From NCBI GenBank assembly GCA_035252155.1, contig DATFDL010000351.1, positions 1 to 16,573 of the forward strand: DNA of 16,573 nucleotides. Reading direction: 5' to 3'. The notes beneath the pieces were generated by a model. That model was not told where the DNA came from. It ran no database searches and worked only from the letters and a program-made list of their open reading frames with translations. Shown one piece after another: positions 13,546-16,573 of the stretch (position 1 is the first letter of the stretch; each line of letters begins with the position of its first letter). Origin of the DNA: JAICLL01 sp035252155 (GTDB lineage Bacteria; Planctomycetota; Planctomycetia; Pirellulales; JAICIG01). The position numbers and the translations under genes are program-made.

Positions 13546-14880
13546 ACCTCATACGCCAAGGCGTTGCCCGAGGGCGGCCCGCGTGTCGAATGGTTTGTCA
13601 ACGTCGCCTTGGATCGAGGCACGCCAGGTGGACCGGCAACAATCGGCGCCGACGACGTCGTGAAACGGCTGATCGACGTGTTGCAATCCTTTGGCAATCC
13701 GCAAGCCGGTCAGGTGAAGCCTTCGGCCGAAGTAATCCGGCACACTTTGGCTGAGGCTCAGCAAGCGGCCGCGCAAGGCGTTCGCGGCGAGCCGGCGGCG
13801 GCGTTGGCCCGAGCGGCGGCCGCGGCAACCGAAAGGTTGCTGACCGACCGAATCTGCCCCAGCGGCGACGCCAAGCGGTTTGTGGTGCGTGGACGCGAAG
13901 ACGCCGACGGCGTCAATTGGACCCTCCGCCGCGATCTGGACGAGTTCGGCCGCGACGCGGTGCGGCTGAGAGAGATTGCGGCGTGCAAACCCGAGCTACT
14001 CTCGCGCGCACTCATTAAAAACCTTAGCTGGATTGCCCGCTGGCACGTCTACATCGCCTCGCGATGGGAAGTTACGCCGGGCACCATGCGGCTCTTCGAG
14101 CAGCTCCGCGCCACGCTCGCCGCCTCGCTGCCTGCCGAGCAGTCGGACCTGGCCGCGGCGGTCGTGGCCACCGACTTCGGCGAGCTCGCCGGAAAACTGA
14201 GTGCCGAGGGCGTCTGGCCGACGTCGGCGGGGCCGCTCGAACCCGTCAATCGTTACCTGAAAAACGTCGATGACGAGATCGCCGATGTGGCTGTCCGACA
14301 AGCGATTCGGCGCGTGCAGCCGGCCTGCGTGCGTTTAGGGGGTGGCAGCGGTGTGAATGTCTCCCCGCGGGGATGCGTTCTCACGGCGGCGCACGTCGCC
14401 AGGCAGTTGGGCGCTCGTCTGACGGCTGAATTCCCCAACGGCCGACGGTACACGGCGGAGTGTGTTGCCTTGGATCAACGGCTTGATGTTGCACTCTGCC
14501 GAGTTCTCGACGCGCCGCGGCTCCCGTTTGCCAAGCTTGCCTCCGCGCCGGCCACGGTGGGCACGCGCGTGGTGTGCATCGGCCAGCCGGGCACGAGAAC
14601 GCCCGCCGGCAAGCCGACCGATTACCAGCCGTTTCACGTTTCGACAGGCGAGATTCGCGGCTTTCTCGATGATCGTCTGGGTGATCAGGCGCTGGGGCGA
14701 ACCAAGCACGACGCCTGGACCTATTGGGGCCACTCCGGAAGCCCGCTGTTCAACGAACACGGCGAAATCGTCGCCATGCACAATAGCTGGGACAGTAAAA
14801 CGGCCATGCGGCATGCCGTCACCCATGAGGCGCTTGCCGAATTCTTGAAACAACATCGTGCGGAATTGGCAACCGAGTGA
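13531..14880 (+). CDS. Trypsin-like serine protease with N-terminal helical region
   Basis: The C-terminal half (about 255-449) is a chymotrypsin-fold protease with the full triad: H288 in GCVLTAAHVA, D319 in QRLDVALCRV, and S402 in YWGHSGSPLFNEHGEIV. This is the layout of trypsin-like/HtrA-type peptidases, but no PDZ domain follows. Residues about 40-250 are mostly predicted helical and Ala-rich (GADDVVKRLIDVLQSFGN, AALARAAAAATERLLTD) with no motif I recognise; no signal peptide is visible, so it is probably cytoplasmic. ATG 13531 has no RBS and lies inside the kinase remnant in a different frame, so the true N-terminus is uncertain; sensible sequence begins near residue 18 (RVEWFVNVALDRG). 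Stand-alone trypsin domains with helical N-termini serve as effectors in some bacterial conflict systems, but no partner genes are seen here. Confidence 0.8.
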   Translation: MRQPRTSYAKALPEGGPRVEWFVNVALDRGTPGGPATIGADDVVKRLIDVLQSFGNPQAGQVKPSAEVIRHTLAEAQQAAAQGVRGEPAAALARAAAAATERLLTDRICPSGDAKRFVVRGREDADGVNWTLRRDLDEFGRDAVRLREIAACKPELLSRALIKNLSWIARWHVYIASRWEVTPGTMRLFEQLRATLAASLPAEQSDLAAAVVATDFGELAGKLSAEGVWPTSAGPLEPVNRYLKNVDDEIADVAVRQAIRRVQPACVRLGGGSGVNVSPRGCVLTAAHVARQLGARLTAEFPNGRRYTAECVALDQRLDVALCRVLDAPRLPFAKLASAPATVGTRVVCIGQPGTRTPAGKPTDYQPFHVSTGEIRGFLDDRLGDQALGRTKHDAWTYWGHSGSPLFNEHGEIVAMHNSWDSKTAMRHAVTHEALAEFLKQHRAELATE

Positions 14881-14946
14881 TATGCCCACCTCGCAGGCGG
14901 CCGGCCGACCCACATTGCGTTTTCCAATGCCTGGCCGGGCAAATCA

Positions 14947-15192
14947 ATGAGTGTGAATCCGACATTTTCCATAAACACGTCACGCCTCCCGAGAAGTCCA
15001 CTTCTCGCCGACCTGGTGGAGATCATCCAAGCTCGCCGTCCGCAGGAAATCTACGTCACCGACGAGGCCGATACGCATGCCATCGAGCAATACCAGAAGC
15101 ACCTTTCGCCGGTCCATGACGACCTGGCCGAGACCTATGCCGGTTCGGAAGAGTTTTTCCGCCTGGTTCCGCTCAAAGCAAATGAACCTTGA
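14947..15192 (+). pseudogene. Probable PIG-L (LmbE-like) deacetylase remnant with internal deletion
   Basis: The 81-residue frame reads LADLVEIIQARRPQEIYVTD, then EADTHAIEQYQKHLSP, then AGSEEFFRLVPL. The first block looks like the middle of PIG-L N-acetylglucosaminyl deacetylases (RPxxIYVT-x-xDTHxDH). The second looks like their C-terminal block (K-xxAIxxYxxQL ... SEExFWxVP). The two are joined directly at DTHA-IEQY, as if about 80-100 residues, including the downstream DH metal ligand, were deleted. The N-terminal AHPDDE metal motif is absent. ATG 14947 has no clear RBS. A short functional protein cannot be excluded, but loss of both metal motifs favours a remnant. Confidence 0.45.
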
Positions 15193-15318
15193 CTCCCAGT
15201 TCCCACTGTCTGAGTTCGTGAGAGTTCATGAGCGGGCTGCCGTGCTGTTGCAATCGCCTGCCTGGCGAACGATATTTTGTACGGCGCAAGTTGTGTCTGT
15301 CTGTGAGGAGTAGCGGCT
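15193..15318. other. Upstream region of the zinc-ribbon/toroid gene
   Basis: This 126-base gap must contain the promoter of the following gene. It ends in GAGGAG (15305-15310), a near-consensus Shine-Dalgarno site 8 bases before the TTG start. A weak TTGCAA (15248) with a GATATT 17 bases later is the only promoter-like pair seen. Confidence 0.4.
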
Positions 15319-16573
15319 TTGAAAACATGCCCTGCCTGCCATCGGGCGGTTCCGGACGACGCCGCTACATGTCCGCAGCCGAATTGCGGGCATCGTTTCG
15401 GGCAATCGCACGCGAGCATCAATCGTCCGCCGCCGCCGCCCGCGAAGGTTCACGTTACCGCAGGCGCGCACGGGGCCTCGTCGCCATCTGCCGCCAAACA
15501 ACTCTCGGGCAAAGAGCCGAAACCGTGGCGCTGGCCGCTGGTGCTGCTGGCAACCATTCTGCTGACGTCGGGTCTGACGGCGGCATTGACGGCCACGTGG
15601 CTGCGCGGCGACCAAAAACAGCAAGTCGCCGCGGCAAAGCGTGTCGCACCGCACACAGAACCGAATGCGGATTCCAAGTCTGCCGAACCGGCGGCGCAGC
15701 AACCGCCCGCTATTCGCGCCGAGGCGACAAGCCGACAGGGCGAAAAGGCGATGGGGCGACAAGGCGATGGAGAGTCCGACGCCGCGGAACACAACGGCGC
15801 GGCAAAACAAGACGGCGCCGTCGTGCCACCGAAAGCAGACGCACCGTCAGAAGAGCCACGTGGCGACAATGCAACTGAGCCGCTGGACGTGGCGGGGGAG
15901 GCTCGCAAGACTCCGATGCCTAAGCCGCTCACGGGCCTGGTGGATGAGCCGAAGTCCGAACTGCTCGGTAAGTCCGACGAGCCGACGCTGCCCGTCGTCG
16001 CCGACACGCCCGAGGGACTGTATGCGGCACGCACCCAACCGAAGACGGCCGAGTTCCTCGGCGAGCGGGGCGGTACGCTCAAGTCGCAGAAGGCGGTGGA
16101 GGACGGCCTGAACTGGCTGGCCCGCCACCAAGGCGCAGACGGACACTGGGGCGCCGATTGCCTGGGCAGCGATCCCAACTCGCGCTGCGAAAAGAAAGCT
16201 CCCTGCCAGGGGCCCGGGATGCACTTCGAAATAGCTCATACGGGCCTGGCCTTGCTCGCGTTTCAGGCCGCCGGGCAGTATGACTTCAACGGCCAGAAAT
16301 ACTCCGACCAAGTGGCGAAAGGCCTGGATTATTTGGTCCAGCGGCAAGCGCAGGACGGTTGCATCGACAATTCGCAAATCTCCCAACTAACAGCCGAGGT
16401 GGAGGGCACTCAGACGGCGCAGGAGAAGGCGGCGATCGCGGCTTTGCCCGCGGAGTGGAAGCAGAAATTCGCTGGCCCACGATCCGGAAGCTTCATGTAC
16501 GAGCACGCCATCGCAGCGATGGCCTTGTGCGAGGCCTGCGTCGTGGCGCTGGCGGAAGGAGAGAAGCCCGACC
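15319..16573 (+). CDS. Zinc-ribbon, single-pass membrane protein with terpenoid-cyclase-type alpha/alpha-toroid domain (3' end cut by window edge)
   Basis: The frame is open from TTG 15319 to the window edge (418 residues visible). TTG is favoured because GAGGAG lies 8 bases upstream and the protein starts at once with a zinc ribbon: TCPAC (C4, C7) and CPQPNCGH (C18, C23). A Pro/Ala linker leads to one transmembrane helix at about 72-94 (WPLVLLATILLTSGLTAALT), then a long charged, Ala/Pro/Glu-rich linker (about 97-250). From about 255 begins a prenyltransferase/squalene-cyclase-like toroid: VEDGLNWLARHQGADGHWGA, then FEIAHTGLALLAFQAAGQYD, YLVQRQAQDGCID and MYEHAIAAMALCEACVVALA. These 'W-L-x-x-Q-x-x-D-G-x-W' repeats recur in planctomycete proteins of unknown function. 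The membrane anchor likely places the toroid outside the cytoplasm. It is not a hopene cyclase in the ordinary sense; the catalytic DxDD motif has not been reached. Confidence 0.85.
   Translation, partial: MKTCPACHRAVPDDAATCPQPNCGHRFGQSHASINRPPPPPAKVHVTAGAHGASSPSAAKQLSGKEPKPWRWPLVLLATILLTSGLTAALTATWLRGDQKQQVAAAKRVAPHTEPNADSKSAEPAAQQPPAIRAEATSRQGEKAMGRQGDGESDAAEHNGAAKQDGAVVPPKADAPSEEPRGDNATEPLDVAGEARKTPMPKPLTGLVDEPKSELLGKSDEPTLPVVADTPEGLYAARTQPKTAEFLGERGGTLKSQKAVEDGLNWLARHQGADGHWGADCLGSDPNSRCEKKAPCQGPGMHFEIAHTGLALLAFQAAGQYDFNGQKYSDQVAKGLDYLVQRQAQDGCIDNSQISQLTAEVEGTQTAQEKAAIAALPAEWKQKFAGPRSGSFMYEHAIAAMALCEACVVALAEGEKPD

Noticed and set aside
15248..15276. TTGCAA ... GATATT as a promoter for the toroid gene.
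   Set aside because: Both boxes match poorly; listed only as a remark in the upstream region.
15228..16386. Long frames on both strands overlapping the zinc-ribbon/toroid gene (e.g. 15228-15878 plus, 15450-16178 minus).
   Set aside because: The TTG-started frame has a near-consensus RBS, a zinc ribbon, a transmembrane helix and toroid repeats; the others are Arg- or Ser-rich shadows.

Overview
The window looks like a piece of a GC-rich Planctomycetota chromosome, probably Pirellulales-like. This rests on several signs: the C-terminal signature of the large planctomycete Ser/Thr kinases (read as a broken fragment near 13.4-13.55 kb), a zinc-ribbon/transmembrane/terpenoid-cyclase-toroid protein, the creatininase-like exported protein, and many small palindromic and heptad repeats that also sit inside reading frames. 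No rRNA, tRNA, CRISPR array or complete insertion sequence was seen. Everything was read by eye; no database search was run.

Layout. (1) 1-1714, minus: a GspE/PilB-type secretion or pilus ATPase running off the left edge. (2) 1924-2757, plus: an exported creatininase-family protein, followed by two palindromes and a strong hairpin. (3) 2914-4120, minus: a small stress/envelope cluster made of a Thr-rich lipoprotein, a 56-residue DUF1328 membrane protein and a glycine-zipper general-stress-like protein. (4) 4337-8134: a divergent non-homologous end-joining pair, LigD (minus) and Ku (plus), with a possible 25-residue cysteine-containing ORF just downstream of ligD. (5) 8131-8508, minus: a VOC/glyoxalase-fold protein whose stop overlaps that of ku. 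(6) 8604-9789, plus: a graveyard of small genes. It holds a broken homing-endonuclease-repeat-like gene, a Phd/YefM-like antitoxin with a 12-residue stub of its PIN toxin, and a DUF433 antitoxin-like gene with a truncated DUF5615 toxin. (7) 9795-13361, minus: the error-prone polymerase DnaE2, with a LexA-like palindrome just upstream. (8) 13386-14880, plus: a kinase C-terminal remnant running into a trypsin-like serine protease gene. (9) 14947-15192: a probable PIG-L deacetylase remnant. (10) 15319 to the right edge, plus: a TTG-started zinc-ribbon, single-TM, terpenoid-cyclase-toroid protein.

How the parts work together. The centre is a DNA-damage region: LigD and Ku rejoin double-strand breaks, and DnaE2 performs damage-tolerant synthesis. 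The two repair enzymes and the spaces around them are loaded with short repeats. DnaE2 carries two inverted-doublet (REPIN-like) insertions plus a CCCTGAA heptad tract, all kept in frame, and together they account for its roughly 130 extra residues. LigD carries a related heptad tract in its interdomain linker. The stretch between Ku/VOC and DnaE2 shows repeated gene loss, with both toxin-antitoxin modules keeping the antitoxin and losing the toxin. The most interesting signals are the in-frame repeat insertions in repair enzymes, the likely SOS operator before dnaE2, and the doubly toxin-less antitoxin tract.
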